This document shows, piece by piece, positions 5,660-6,310 of a DNA stretch of 6,310 nt. Location of the stretch: positions 1-6,310 of the forward strand of contig CAMOQW010000080.1 of assembly GCA_946623195.1 (NCBI GenBank), read 5' to 3'. How positions within the stretch are numbered: the first letter of the stretch is position 1; each line of letters starts with the position of its first letter. The notes under the pieces were generated by a model that worked only from the letters and a program-made list of their open reading frames with translations, did not search any database and was not told the DNA's origin. Position numbers and translations under genes: made by a program. Source of the stretch: an uncultured Prevotella sp. (GTDB lineage: Bacteria > Bacteroidota > Bacteroidia > Bacteroidales > Bacteroidaceae).

Positions 5660-6310
5660 TTATAGGGTTATCTCGCCACTGCCGAAGCATCGGTGGTGGC
5701 GATTGTCGTAGATAACGCAGAACTGGCCGGGGGCTACGCCGTGAATGGGCTTTTCCGAGTGGACGATGAATGCATCGTCGCCAGTCTGCTCAATGGTGGC
5801 GCGGAAGTAGTCAGAGGTGTGCCGTATCTTGAATGTCACCTCGCCAGAGCCGGTCTGCCCCTCCGTCAGCTTTAGGCACTCCGTGAGCGGCAGGGTGAGG
5901 GCATGGAAGTCGCATACCTTGAAGTCTTGGGCGTATGCCGTAGCCGGGTCGTAGCCGTGAGAGACGTATAGGATGTTCTGTCCGACGTCTTTCTTGACCA
6001 CAAACCACGGACCGCCGCCAAACCCCAGACCCTTGCGCTGTCCGATGGTGTGGAACCACAGGCCTCGGTGTTCGCCAATCCGCTTGCCGGTTTCAAGTTC
6101 TATTACGTCGCCGGGCAGTTCGCCCAGATAGCGGCGGATATAGTCGTTGTAGTTAATCTTGCCCAGAAAGCAGATGCCTTGCGAGTCCTTCCGATGGGCT
6201 GGGGCCAGATGTTCGCGCTCGGCTATTTGGCGCACCTCCTCCTTCATCATGTGGCCTATGGGGAACAAAGCCTTCCGCAGCTGCCAGTCGTAAATCTGGG
6301 CCAGGAAGTC
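5660..6310 (-). CDS. mnmA: tRNA-specific 2-thiouridylase MnmA, C-terminal part (cut by window edge)
   Basis: MnmA adenylates and then thiolates C2 of the wobble uridine (U34) in tRNAs for Lys, Glu and Gln, using sulfur relayed from a cysteine desulfurase. The window holds the last 216 residues; the frame stays open to the edge (beginning DFLAQIYDWQLRKA), so the ATP-binding PP-loop half lies outside. A TTG at 6268 (LFPIGH) is an internal Leu, not a start. Visible signatures: FPIGHMMKEEVR (16-27), KDSQGICFLG (41-50) whose Cys47 corresponds to the catalytic persulfide-forming cysteine (Cys199 in E. coli), TIGQRKGLG (88-96) of the central domain, and the C-terminal barrel ending GVAPGQFCVIYD (191-202) and GSGEITL. 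The C-terminus is complete. It converges on the pectinase gene with only 13 bp between stop codons. It is housekeeping and unrelated in function to the pectinase. Confidence 0.93.
   Translation of the reverse strand, partial: DFLAQIYDWQLRKALFPIGHMMKEEVRQIAEREHLAPAHRKDSQGICFLGKINYNDYIRRYLGELPGDVIELETGKRIGEHRGLWFHTIGQRKGLGFGGGPWFVVKKDVGQNILYVSHGYDPATAYAQDFKVCDFHALTLPLTECLKLTEGQTGSGEVTFKIRHTSDYFRATIEQTGDDAFIVHSEKPIHGVAPGQFCVIYDNRHHRCFGSGEITL

Noticed and set aside
5675..5700. Intrinsic terminator of the pectinase
   Set aside because: The stem is good but no T-run follows on either strand, and the bases encode a conserved end of MnmA.
6266..6268. TTG start codon for a short MnmA-like gene
   Set aside because: The reading frame continues with MnmA-like sequence to the window edge, so this is an internal Leu of a gene cut by the edge.

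Overview
The window looks like the chromosome of a gut- or rumen-type Bacteroidales bacterium, most likely Prevotella/Segatella-like. Three things point there: two promoters of the Bacteroidota type (TTTG, about 20 nt, TAnnTTTG) with A-rich leaders instead of GGAGG-type ribosome binding sites; an HU-HIG type HU/winged-helix protein, a family expanded in Bacteroidetes; and secreted proteins with signal peptides and C-terminal tails common in Prevotella exoproteins. The genus is an inference from style, not from a marker gene.

Layout. 1-142: intergenic, holding a rho-independent terminator (75-116) for the minus-strand gene to its right. 143-1165 (-): a 340-residue secreted protein of unknown function with its own promoter (1205-1236). 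1267-1947 (-): an HU-like DNA-binding protein with a C-terminal winged helix. 1948-2226: a divergent intergenic region with the most unusual structure in the window: four tandem 21-bp units, each carrying a 19-bp palindrome, enclosed by perfect 12-bp inverted repeats (1996-2103), just downstream of a good minus-strand promoter (2106-2136). 2227-5646 (+): a large secreted multidomain pectin-degrading enzyme with two InlB-like repeats, a family 1 pectate lyase, a calcium-binding linker, a CE8 pectin methylesterase, an FN3-like module and a C-terminal tail. 5660-6310 (-): the C-terminal part of the tRNA 2-thiouridylase MnmA, convergent with the pectinase and running off the right edge.

How they fit. 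The pectinase combines de-esterification and lyase cleavage of homogalacturonan in one exported chain. The small secreted protein may also act at the cell surface, but nothing in it proves a link to pectin. No SusC/SusD pair is present, so this is not a visible polysaccharide utilisation locus. The HU-HIG protein is the obvious candidate to bind the palindrome array at its own promoter; that is an inference. mnmA is housekeeping.
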